From the NCBI GenBank assembly GCA_021772695.1, contig JAJFLL010000048.1:1-11065 (forward strand): a stretch of 11,065 nucleotides of DNA. The letters are read 5' to 3'. Position 1 is the first letter of the stretch, and every line of letters starts with the position of its first letter. This DNA comes from Deltaproteobacteria bacterium. GTDB taxonomy: Bacteria; UBA10199; DSSB01. A program made the translations under genes and the position numbers. The notes beneath the pieces are model-generated. The model made no database searches. It had not been told where the DNA came from and worked only from the letters and a program-made list of their open reading frames with translations. Below are positions 1-6,111 of the stretch, one piece after another.

Positions 1-503
1 GAGTCTTTATCGAATGCAAAGTAAACGACTCCGAGAAGATATTCAAAATCGAAATCAATGTAGTTGAGGAGTTCAACCTTCCAACAGAGTCCAGGACCAC
101 GGCCCCCATGGCTACCAAGTATGACCTTCGACCAAGCATTATTCCGACCATGGCCATGGCAGAAAATTTCTCTCATAAGATTGCCGCGGCCATTGAACGG
201 GATCAAATCAGGGATCTCTACGATATCTCCCAACTGGAACCGCTGACCCCTTTTGATGAAAAGACCCTTTGGCAAAGGTGTAAAGTATTATCCATCCGAC
301 AAGCCAAACCCAAAGCCCATACTCCACAACAGGCCGCCACTCTATTGAAAAAAAGGCTCGAGTCCCTCACCCAGAAACAAATTGAAGAGGAGTTAGGCGG
401 GGTAATCCCCACAGATCACCTACCTGGCTTGGAAATGCTTATCAAAAATACGGTCCACAGGGTGATCCAGCGGATGGAGACCATAGTACCAAATTCCTTT
501 TAG
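1..503 (+). CDS. Nucleotidyltransferase AbiEii/AbiGii toxin family protein, 5'-truncated by the window edge
   Basis: The reading frame is open from base 3 to the stop at 501-503, so about 166 residues of the C-terminal part are visible and the true start lies outside the window. Just after the edge it reads KIFKIEINVVEEFNLP. It then has a stretch ending AENFSHKIAAAIERD followed by RDLYD, which is the 'AeK(I/L)xAxxxR...RDLYDL' signature of the AbiEii family (PF08843-like nucleotidyltransferases). The rest is helical and charged. Known of the family: AbiEii is the toxin of type IV toxin-antitoxin and abortive-infection systems, a nucleotidyltransferase normally encoded just downstream of an AbiEi antitoxin. 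Inference: the antitoxin and the catalytic N-terminal half, with the GSxxxD nucleotide-binding motif, lie to the left. Internal methionines (for example at 108) are not the start, because family sequence extends in front of them. Family assignment is fairly secure; toxin activity is not testable from this fragment. Confidence 0.8.
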   Translation, partial: VFIECKVNDSEKIFKIEINVVEEFNLPTESRTTAPMATKYDLRPSIIPTMAMAENFSHKIAAAIERDQIRDLYDISQLEPLTPFDEKTLWQRCKVLSIRQAKPKAHTPQQAATLLKKRLESLTQKQIEEELGGVIPTDHLPGLEMLIKNTVHRVIQRMETIVPNSF

Positions 504-538
504 CCAACTTGAATTTCGGCCTAATGGCCGTTGATCGC

Positions 539-736
539 TCAGTTCGACCTACCGTGCTTCTTCCAACTCAAATAATAAATCACGGCAAAGAGTCCGAAAA
601 GTCCATTCTGCCAGTAGCTGGAATATAGGAAATAGCCCATCGCCAATAGGAGGTAGAGCACCACTCCAAAAACGAGCCATGCCACCTTCGGGGGACGAGG
701 AGGAAAGGGCGGCTGAATCATGTTATTTTTATCCAT
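539..736 (-). CDS. Small two-helix membrane protein, hypothetical
   Basis: This encodes 65 residues. A short hydrophilic, proline-rich N-terminus (QPPFPPRPPK) precedes two hydrophobic segments at about residues 19-41 and 44-57, then a basic end (KKHGRSN). It looks like a small inner-membrane protein with a helical hairpin. I do not recognise a family. It converges with the AbiEii-like gene (35 bases between stops) and diverges from the ABC ATPase gene (76 bases between starts). No strong Shine-Dalgarno precedes the ATG at 736, and a second ATG five codons later is an alternative start. Support for it being real: membrane-protein composition, a good fit in an otherwise empty gap, and no better frame on the other strand. 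Function is unknown. Confidence 0.55.
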   Translation of the reverse strand: MDKNNMIQPPFPPRPPKVAWLVFGVVLYLLLAMGYFLYSSYWQNGLFGLFAVIYYLSWKKHGRSN

Positions 737-750
737 TGAAATTTACTCAT

Positions 751-779
751 TTGCCCTTATTCTCTAGTCTTTGTTTATT
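751..779 (+). promoter_or_regulatory. Possible sigma-70-like promoter for the ABC ATPase gene
   Basis: TTGCCC at 751-756 (4 of 6 to TTGACA) is followed after 17 bases by TTTATT at 774-779 (4 of 6 to TATAAT). This would start transcription near 786, about 27 bases before the ATG at 813. The region is AT-rich and sits between divergent genes, so a promoter is expected here. The match itself is weak. Confidence 0.3.
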
Positions 780-812
780 ACAAAATTTTCTCATTAAAAA
801 GTATTCCGAGCC

Positions 813-1619
813 ATGGCACCCATCCTACACATCTCGAACCTGGTCTTACAGCGGGAACAAAAGATCCTGCAGGAAATCAATTGGCAGATTCACCCTGGAG
901 AACAATGGGCGCTATTGGGGCCCAACGGTTCCGGAAAAACCACCTTACTGCATGCCTTGACCGGTTACGAACCTCCCAGTGAAGGCAAAATAGAAATCTT
1001 CGGGGAAACTTACGGCAAAAGTGATTGGCGCAGCATGCGAAAAAAATTGGGCATCGTAGGGCCATGGGTGGCTACTCATCTACAACCCCGAGAAACCGCC
1101 ATCGCCGTGGTACTCAGCGGCAGAGAGGCCATGGTCAATTATTGGGGCAAGCCCCCTCCCGACTTATGGGTTGAGGCCGAAGAAATTTTGGCGCGGATTC
1201 ACTGTGAACATTTGGCGGAGCGACTCTGGGGCTATTTATCCCAAGGGGAACGGCAGCGCGTTCTCATCGGTCGCGCATTAATGGCCCGGCATGAAATATT
1301 ATTATTAGACGAGGCCTGTGCCGGCCTGGACCTGGTGGCACGAGATCGCTTTCTTAGTTTTTTAAACCATCTCACCGAACAAAAAAATACCCCTACCTTA
1401 ATATTGGTCACTCATCACATCGAAGAAATCTTTCCCGCTATCACCCATGTCTTATTGCTCAAAGGAGGGACCATCGCGGCCAGTGGTCCCAAGGAGGAAA
1501 TGCTGACGGCCCAAAATCTGAGCACGGTTTTTTCAGCGGACCTTGAAGTCCTTCGAGATGGTGAGACTTATTCGGCACGCTTAAAGAAACCCGCCCATGA
1601 TCGCAAAGTCTTTGGATAA
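813..1619 (+). CDS. ABC transporter ATP-binding protein, ModF/YlmA-like (COG1119 type)
   Basis: This is a 268-residue single nucleotide-binding domain. Visible motifs are the Walker A GPNGSGKTT (residues 36-44), the signature loop LSQGERQR (142-149), the Walker B ILLLDEA (162-168) with catalytic E167, the D-loop at about 171-173 and the switch histidine in THHIEE (H201). RETAIAVVLSG (93-103) and the THHIEE ending are typical of the ModF/YlmA group, described as molybdenum-transport-like ATPases but of uncertain substrate. There is no membrane segment, and no permease or binding-protein gene lies beside it, so its partner is elsewhere or it acts outside transport. The segment where the Q-loop glutamine should fall (residues 79-92) has no Gln in the usual place; the only nearby one is Q91. 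It starts at ATG 813 with no strong Shine-Dalgarno. ATPase identity is certain; the substrate is unknown. Confidence 0.93.
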   Translation: MAPILHISNLVLQREQKILQEINWQIHPGEQWALLGPNGSGKTTLLHALTGYEPPSEGKIEIFGETYGKSDWRSMRKKLGIVGPWVATHLQPRETAIAVVLSGREAMVNYWGKPPPDLWVEAEEILARIHCEHLAERLWGYLSQGERQRVLIGRALMARHEILLLDEACAGLDLVARDRFLSFLNHLTEQKNTPTLILVTHHIEEIFPAITHVLLLKGGTIAASGPKEEMLTAQNLSTVFSADLEVLRDGETYSARLKKPAHDRKVFG

Positions 1620-1673
1620 TTTACTTTAGGTTCACTTTCATAATGGCCGTCCCTGCCGAAATGTTAGAAATGA

Positions 1674-1970
1674 TTATCTTGGTTCACAGCCGCCGCTCTT
1701 CCCACTTGGGTCGACGAAACAGACATGTTTGGCACTACAATTGTGCTGAATGATGTATTTGTATTGGGAATAGGAGGAACAAAAGAGGAGCTTATTATCC
1801 ACACAGACCATCTTTGACGACATGGCATCTAATTCTTTGCAGGTATCGCCCACCTTGACCGTACCTGCCTCGCCAGAGCTATTCTCCTTCTTGGCTTCAC
1901 CACTGGTGCAGGCAATAGAGGTAAGCAACAAAATTCCCAAAGTTAAAAATACCGATCGCTTGAGCTTCAT
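1674..1970 (-). CDS. Small cysteine-rich lipoprotein, hypothetical
   Basis: The product has 98 residues. A classic type II signal peptide is present: basic MKLKR, a hydrophobic core (VFLTLGILLLTS), then a lipobox-like SIAC with the lipidated cysteine at C21. The mature part starts with a short Ser/Glu/Lys-rich linker. A compact domain follows with six cysteines (C44, C56, C64, C78, C84, C95), enough for three disulfides, which fits the oxidising periplasm or cell surface. There is no aspartate at +2 after the cysteine (it is Thr), so by the E. coli rule outer-membrane delivery is expected. I do not recognise the domain. Similar 'C-rich' lipoproteins of unknown role are common in predatory and surface-complex bacteria (inference). 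The start is fixed by a strong Shine-Dalgarno. It converges with the ABC ATPase gene, with 54 bases between stops and no clear terminator. Confidence 0.8.
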   Translation of the reverse strand: MKLKRSVFLTLGILLLTSIACTSGEAKKENSSGEAGTVKVGDTCKELDAMSSKMVCVDNKLLFCSSYSQYKYIIQHNCSAKHVCFVDPSGKSGGCEPR

Positions 1971-1974
1971 AAAA

Positions 1975-1980
1975 CCTCCC
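1975..1980 (-). promoter_or_regulatory. Shine-Dalgarno of the cysteine-rich lipoprotein gene
   Basis: On the minus strand GGGAGG is followed by TTTT and the ATG at 1970. This strong but closely spaced site fixes the start at 1970. Confidence 0.7.
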
Positions 1981-1987
1981 TTTTACC

Positions 1988-2017
1988 TATATAACCTAGG
2001 GCCAGGTAATGACCCAA
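1988..2017 (-). promoter_or_regulatory. Possible promoter of the cysteine-rich lipoprotein gene
   Basis: On the minus strand TTGGGT (2017-2012) and TATATA (1993-1988) are separated by 18 bases, giving 3 of 6 and 4 of 6 matches to the sigma-70 boxes. Transcription would begin just in front of the Shine-Dalgarno, leaving a very short leader. The match is suggestive only. Confidence 0.3.
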
Positions 2018-2130
2018 TTTTTGTTGAAGGGGAAACCTCTAAATATCCTAATTCAATTTCATAATAATTCAAAACTGGTGGTTCTTAGCAACTTTTCTCA
2101 CGAGTCCTATTTCAAAAAAACCTTAAATTT

Positions 2131-2239
2131 CAAGAAGGCAGCTGTTTGGCATCCTTCTTGGATAAAAGGAACTTGTCCTGCTTAAAGACCCTCCATGAAA
2201 TCCATCGGTGGATTGCATTCTACCAACACCCAGATGGGT
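2131..2239 (+). other. Structured leader upstream of the beta-helix gene: three hairpins in tandem
   Basis: Three perfect inverted repeats follow one another before the Shine-Dalgarno of the secreted beta-helix gene. CAAGAAGG at 2131-2138 pairs with CCTTCTTG at 2153-2160 (8 bp, 14-base loop). AATCCA at 2199-2204 pairs with TGGATT at 2209-2214 (6 bp, loop TCGG). ACCC at 2228-2231 pairs with GGGT at 2236-2239 (4 bp, loop AGAT). None is followed by a T-run, so they are not intrinsic terminators. They may shape a 5' untranslated region that controls translation, or the first may be an operator. The frame of the following gene is open back to a TTG at 2146, but that extension would precede a good signal peptide and is not favoured. 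Confidence 0.4.
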
Positions 2240-2260
2240 TTCATTTATTGGAGGAAGTAA
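2195..2260 (+). CDS. Possible 21-codon leader peptide overlapping the start of the beta-helix gene
   Basis: An ATG at 2195 opens a short frame whose peptide begins MKSIGG and ends YWRK. Its stop TAA (2258-2260) shares one base with the ATG of the beta-helix gene, giving TAATG, the arrangement used for translational coupling. The frame spans the second and third leader hairpins and contains the next gene's Shine-Dalgarno. No good ribosome-binding site precedes it, so it may be chance. Confidence 0.2.
   Translation: MKSIGGLHSTNTQMGFIYWRK
2250..2254 (+). promoter_or_regulatory. Shine-Dalgarno that sets the start of the beta-helix gene
   Basis: GGAGG is followed by AAGTA and the ATG at 2260. 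It selects this ATG over the longer frame from TTG 2146, because it puts a well-formed signal peptide exactly at the N-terminus. Confidence 0.8.
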
Positions 2261-3708
2261 TGAATTCTAAAATCACTACAGCAATTTTATCACTGTGCAC
2301 TGTTGCATTATTAACCAGCACCGCAATTGCCAAAGATTTTGCTCCGGAGACCGCAGCGGACCTGCAAACGGATTTATCGGAAGCCGCCGGTAATAATGAA
2401 CACGATACCATTACCCTAGCGGCCATGACCTATCGCACCGCCGATAATGGAAACCAAAGTTTTGAATATAGTACGACCAAAGACTTCGACCTTACCCTCA
2501 TTGGACAAGGCATGGGGCAGAGCATTCTCGACAACGAGGGCATTGCCAACAACCGGGTGATGCTTTTAGAGACTTCCGGAACGGGTCATATCACCGTCCA
2601 AGGAGTTACCATACAAGGTGGTTTGGATGGGCCCGGAGATGGAACGGGTATTGAAGTTGATGTGGATGAGGGTGACATTCATTTTCTAGAAAATGAAGTA
2701 AGAGATAATACCGCCCCGGAAGTCACTGGGATAAACCTTAGAGCCTCCGGCGGTGATGTCTTCGTCGAAAGATGCCACTTTATCAATAACACCGCCACTC
2801 AAGTGGGTTCCAGTGGTATCCATACGGGTTTTGATGGAAATATTGTTTTCCAAGACAACGTGGTGCGGGGAAACTATGCCTATGAACATGCCGGCATGTC
2901 AATGCAGTCTAGTGACGGCACCCTGACAGTGAACCGAAATCTATTCATTGAAAACCATGCCACCGACGGTGATGTGGGGGCGGCTCTTATGTATAGCTCG
3001 GCCGGTGAAATCATTTTCACCAACAACATTGTTAGTGATAATTCGGCCAGCGGGGAGACCGGCGGCGTTATCATCAGTTCAAACCACGGCGACGCCACGG
3101 TGGTGCACAACACCATTACTTCAAACACCGCTGGGTCTAACGCTGGAGGGATCAATATCAATGTCAATGACACCGGGATTACCCGGATCTATAATAATAT
3201 CGTTTTCGGCAACCAAGGCATGGCTGCTCAAGGACAGGATATTTTTATCGACGATATTTTTACCGTGGGCCCGGTGGTAGAACTGTTTAACAATGACTTC
3301 AGTGAGTTTTGTTTCGACAGTGGGAGTTGTGATCCCACCAGCCTGGGCACCGATGAGGGCGGAAACCTGAACTTAGACCCCTTATTTGTCAACGCCGCAG
3401 CCAATGATTTCCACCTTAAGGAAACCTCACCGGTCCTAAATAATGGCAACAAAGACATCGCGGCCGAATTTCTAGAAACCGATTTCAACGGCTTGTCCCG
3501 GGCAGAAGACTCTGCCCCCGATATGGGCGCCCTCGAATTCAAGCCCGAACCTCCTGTGGGAGACGGCAACAGTAATGGCAATGTGAGTCTTGAATCGGGG
3601 GGCTGTTCCATGAGCGTCGGTGCCCATCCCACATTCTTGTGGGGCCTGTGGCTGCTCGCCCTGCCCTGGACGGCAATCCGGTTCTCACGGAGCAACGAAA
3701 CGAAGTAA
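2260..3708 (+). CDS. Secreted right-handed parallel beta-helix protein, choice-of-anchor-Q type, with GGC C-terminal sorting tail
   Basis: The product has 482 residues. The Sec signal peptide covers residues 1-24, with probable cleavage after AIA before K25. From about 80 to 370 it is a run of short Asn/Gly/Asp-rich strands with recurring turns (EVRDNTA, FINNTA, FIENHA, IVSDNSA, ITSNTA). This is the ladder of a right-handed parallel beta-helix (PbH1 repeats), a fold common in surface adhesins and polysaccharide-active proteins. Residues about 376-435 (NLDPLFV...SPVLNNG...DFNGLSR...DMGALEF) match the choice-of-anchor-Q segment, named because it precedes different anchoring tails. The tail here is GGCS at 447-450, a hydrophobic helix at about 459-475, then R..R and a short polar end. 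This is the layout of MYXO-CTERM/JDVT-CTERM-like sorting signals, in which the protein is processed at the Cys and anchored to the surface. No catalytic residues are recognisable. The start is set by the GGAGG site. Confidence 0.88.
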   Translation: MNSKITTAILSLCTVALLTSTAIAKDFAPETAADLQTDLSEAAGNNEHDTITLAAMTYRTADNGNQSFEYSTTKDFDLTLIGQGMGQSILDNEGIANNRVMLLETSGTGHITVQGVTIQGGLDGPGDGTGIEVDVDEGDIHFLENEVRDNTAPEVTGINLRASGGDVFVERCHFINNTATQVGSSGIHTGFDGNIVFQDNVVRGNYAYEHAGMSMQSSDGTLTVNRNLFIENHATDGDVGAALMYSSAGEIIFTNNIVSDNSASGETGGVIISSNHGDATVVHNTITSNTAGSNAGGININVNDTGITRIYNNIVFGNQGMAAQGQDIFIDDIFTVGPVVELFNNDFSEFCFDSGSCDPTSLGTDEGGNLNLDPLFVNAAANDFHLKETSPVLNNGNKDIAAEFLETDFNGLSRAEDSAPDMGALEFKPEPPVGDGNSNGNVSLESGGCSMSVGAHPTFLWGLWLLALPWTAIRFSRSNETK

Positions 3709-3801
3709 TGATTACGAAGTTTGAGGATCTGGTCTCCATCAGAGGTCTTTGGATCCCTTCCACTTAGAGCCACCTACCCATAAGGCAACTTTAATTCGCG
3801 G

Positions 3802-3815
3802 GCCCCGATAGGGGC
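3802..3815 (+). other. Short GC-rich hairpin before the SGNH hydrolase gene
   Basis: GCCCC (3802-3806) and GGGGC (3811-3815) flank the loop GATA, a perfect 5-bp stem in the 125-base gap between the beta-helix and SGNH genes. It ends 18 bases before the ATG and just upstream of the weak ribosome-binding sequence TAGGT. No T-run follows, so it is not a terminator. A role in translation or mRNA processing is possible. The rest of the gap shows no clear promoter. Confidence 0.3.
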
Positions 3816-3833
3816 TAAGAATAGGTAAATTTT

Positions 3834-5186
3834 ATGTATTTTGTTCGTTGGGCGGGGCGGATTTCCATCAGTTTGTCATTATTAATGTTAGGGGCCTGCC
3901 AGGGCACCGCGCCCGTGGCCCCGGATCCCGATTTAAACGCCAATACCTCCCCCATCACCACCCGATTCAATTACATTGCCCTAGGCGATTCCCTCGCCGC
4001 GGGCGTTCAAGACGCCCACACCAATCGCTTTGGCCAAACCCAAAGTTACCCTACCTGGATTGCCAGACAATTGCGCAAGGCCTACGGAACGGATTTTGTC
4101 ATGCCGCTGATGGGCCTGGATTCCCAACGGATCAATCCTGAGGCGGTTCCTACTTTATTAGGTATCTCGGGGGAAGACGCACATAGCATGATTTATGGAC
4201 GGGCTACCGCAGAGACCATCGATGCCGAAAGTTCCATTACCGACCGCACCCTTTACCCACTCAACACTCCAGCCTATCGCGGCACCGGGACCAGCCAATT
4301 AGAGGCCGCCCTGTACCTTGCAGAAAAATGGCAAAAAGACGAAAGCGAAGTCCCGAAAATCATCACCTTCTTTTTGGGAAACAATGAAATCTTGGGATCC
4401 ATCGTGGGGCTCGGCAGTGAAAACTACACCATCTCTGCCATGGAATCCCAATTGACAGATCCGGAACAATTCCATCACGACATCAATTATATTTTTGAAA
4501 ATTTGGCCCAGACCCAGGCACAGATTTTCGTGGCCACACTGCCCGACACGGTACAGATCGCCTATTTGGTCGACCCGCAGCTGATCACACGTTGGACCGG
4601 GGAACCGGTGGCCCATTACACCCTGCCTCAAGGTTCAAAGATCAGTTTGGCCGCCGCCTTGCAAGTCTTCGGCGATTATTTAAACGGATCCAGTCTTTCG
4701 GAAAGTATGGATGTGCATCTGAGTGATGCCAGTGTCATGACCCTTGAGGAACAGCAACTGATAAGGAACCATGTGACCGCCTATAATCAAAGTCTAAGAC
4801 AACTGGCCCAAGGTTACGGCTTTCACGTGGTAGACTTGTTTGAAGAACTGAAGACTCCCCAAACCATCGACGGCATCTTTTTCACCAGCGATTATGGATT
4901 CGGAAAATTTTTCAGTTTAGACGGGGTGCATTTCAGCCATACGGGTCACGCTCATACGGCCAATCTTTTTATCAAGGTCATGAATCAAGAATTGGGGGCG
5001 AAAATCCCCTTGATACCCTTGTCTGAAGTTCATGCTGGTGATCCCTACCGAGATAGCGACGGAGACGGCTTCCCCGAGGGGCCTAATTTCGAACCGCAAA
5101 ACAGCAATCAAGCCTTGGTTGCAAAATTGCGGGATCCCGACGATCACGATCCCCACATCATTCCAGACTTGGTCAACTTTCCCTAG
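3834..5186 (+). CDS. SGNH/GDSL-family hydrolase lipoprotein
   Basis: The product has 450 residues. A lipoprotein signal peptide ends in the canonical lipobox LGAC with C22 as the lipidation site, followed by a Pro/Asp/Asn-rich linker to about residue 43. The hydrolase domain carries block I IALGDSLAAG with nucleophile S53, block III FLGNNE (G182, N183) for the oxyanion hole, and block V DGVHFSHTGH with D363 and H366 completing the triad. It is therefore an intact SGNH esterase/lipase-type enzyme, probably acting on acyl or acetyl esters of lipids, polysaccharides or peptidoglycan at the cell envelope; the substrate is unknown. It is longer than the usual roughly 200-residue SGNH domain, with a large insert between blocks. 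The C-terminal segment contains DSDGDGF (407-413), a DxDxDG calcium-binding-like loop, then an Asp/His-rich stretch. It follows the secreted beta-helix gene by 125 bases and overlaps the convergent methyltransferase gene by 14 bases. Confidence 0.9.
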   Translation: MYFVRWAGRISISLSLLMLGACQGTAPVAPDPDLNANTSPITTRFNYIALGDSLAAGVQDAHTNRFGQTQSYPTWIARQLRKAYGTDFVMPLMGLDSQRINPEAVPTLLGISGEDAHSMIYGRATAETIDAESSITDRTLYPLNTPAYRGTGTSQLEAALYLAEKWQKDESEVPKIITFFLGNNEILGSIVGLGSENYTISAMESQLTDPEQFHHDINYIFENLAQTQAQIFVATLPDTVQIAYLVDPQLITRWTGEPVAHYTLPQGSKISLAAALQVFGDYLNGSSLSESMDVHLSDASVMTLEEQQLIRNHVTAYNQSLRQLAQGYGFHVVDLFEELKTPQTIDGIFFTSDYGFGKFFSLDGVHFSHTGHAHTANLFIKVMNQELGAKIPLIPLSEVHAGDPYRDSDGDGFPEGPNFEPQNSNQALVAKLRDPDDHDPHIIPDLVNFP

Positions 5187-6030
5187 ACCCGCCTTCGTTC
5201 CACCCCACGAGAAATTCCACTTGAGTGGTGATCTTGGGTTCATGGGCATGCATGGCCTCGATCTTTTCTGAGGCCCATTCCACGATAAATTTTCTTAGGC
5301 CTAGATCTTTGATGGCAAAGAGTTGGTTGGACAACCAGCCCGAGGCGATCAGGAAGGTGGCAGCTTCCTCGGCATTTTCGAATTCCAAAGGAATGATCAA
5401 GCTGACCACGTGAACCTTTTCAAAGCCGGCCGCTTCCATTTTTTTCTTTAAGTCATCGTGTCCCATGGGCATTTCCGGGACATTGGGAATTTGTTGAAAA
5501 TCAAACTTTCCCTGATTCTCGACAAAAAATTGAATGAAGACCTGCTGCCATTCCACCAAGGATTGGAAGGAAGAGGTGGTGATGCCAATTTGACCACCGG
5601 GCTTTAAGGCCTGATGAAGGCCTTTCAAGACAAAATCCACACCGAGGTAGGAAAGAGCAAAACAACAGAGCCCCAAATCGAATTCTGGCGGATGATTGGG
5701 CAAAAAGGATCGAATATCTTCTTGATGGAAACGGGCGTTGGTCAGTCCCAGACTCGCGCTTTGCTTTTTGGCCTGGGCCAACATCTTCTCAGAGAGATCA
5801 ACACCCAAAATTTGCCCTTGCGGGAGCTGCCGAGCGATCTCAAGCACCAGCGCACCCGTACCGCAAGCCAAATCGAGCACCTTGACGGGACCCTTCGGGG
5901 CTAATTCTTCTAAAAGGCGGCGATTGGCCCGACCGTAAAATTCGGCACTGATATCATTGAAATGGCCAGCTACAGTTTCGTATAACTCGGCTTCAGTAGG
6001 GATTTCCAGCAGCTCAGACAATTTAAACAT
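5173..6030 (-). CDS. Class I SAM-dependent methyltransferase (UbiE/BioC-like fold)
   Basis: The product has 285 residues and is soluble. Motif I VLDLACGTG (51-59) binds SAM. GVDLSEKML (76-84) carries the acidic residue D78 that contacts the ribose, EDIRSF is the motif II region, and LKPGG forms the post-motif turn. The spacing is that of the Methyltransf_11/25-type group to which UbiE and BioC belong. The C-terminal third (from about residue 180) is a substrate-binding extension that I cannot assign, and its ending GGSRES is unremarkable. There is no evidence for a particular substrate such as quinone, fatty acid or small metabolite. The gene starts at ATG 6030 without a clear Shine-Dalgarno, diverges from the slipin gene by 81 bases, and its last 14 bases overlap the end of the SGNH hydrolase gene. 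Confidence 0.9.
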   Translation of the reverse strand: MFKLSELLEIPTEAELYETVAGHFNDISAEFYGRANRRLLEELAPKGPVKVLDLACGTGALVLEIARQLPQGQILGVDLSEKMLAQAKKQSASLGLTNARFHQEDIRSFLPNHPPEFDLGLCCFALSYLGVDFVLKGLHQALKPGGQIGITTSSFQSLVEWQQVFIQFFVENQGKFDFQQIPNVPEMPMGHDDLKKKMEAAGFEKVHVVSLIIPLEFENAEEAATFLIASGWLSNQLFAIKDLGLRKFIVEWASEKIEAMHAHEPKITTQVEFLVGWNEGGSRES

Positions 6031-6100
6031 TTTGCAAAGTACCCAAAATAAGTATTAATTGCGCCCAAGGAAAAGGTCTGCTTTAACTCGTGCCCCTATT

Positions 6101-6105
6101 GGAGG
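6101..6105 (+). promoter_or_regulatory. Shine-Dalgarno of the slipin gene
   Basis: GGAGG precedes the ATG at 6112 by six bases, a near-ideal site that fixes the start. The 81-base gap 6031-6111 must hold the promoters for both divergent genes; only a weak pair (TTGCAA at 6032, TATTAA at 6053, 15-base spacing) is visible for the plus strand. Confidence 0.7.
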
Positions 6106-6111
6106 TTAACT

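Noticed and set aside
517..530. Hairpin CGGCC-TAAT-GGCCG between the convergent AbiEii-like and small membrane protein genes, as a terminator
   Set aside because: The stem is only 5 bp and no T-run follows on either strand; a weak bidirectional role cannot be excluded.
679..960. Plus-strand frame overlapping the start of the ABC ATPase gene
   Set aside because: It is out of frame with the ATPase and encodes no recognisable sequence; it also runs antisense to the small membrane protein gene.
2146..2259. N-terminal extension of the beta-helix protein from TTG 2146
   Set aside because: It would put 38 residues in front of a well-formed signal peptide, and a GGAGG site sits correctly before ATG 2260.
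3719..3760. Repeated GGATC and GGTCT words after the beta-helix gene, as a terminator or repeat element
   Set aside because: The words are direct rather than inverted repeats and form no stable stem before a T-run.
3228..3773. Minus-strand open frame of 181 codons opposite the end of the beta-helix gene
   Set aside because: Its composition is Ser/Arg/Pro-rich without any motif, and the plus strand there carries the recognisable choice-of-anchor-Q domain and sorting tail.
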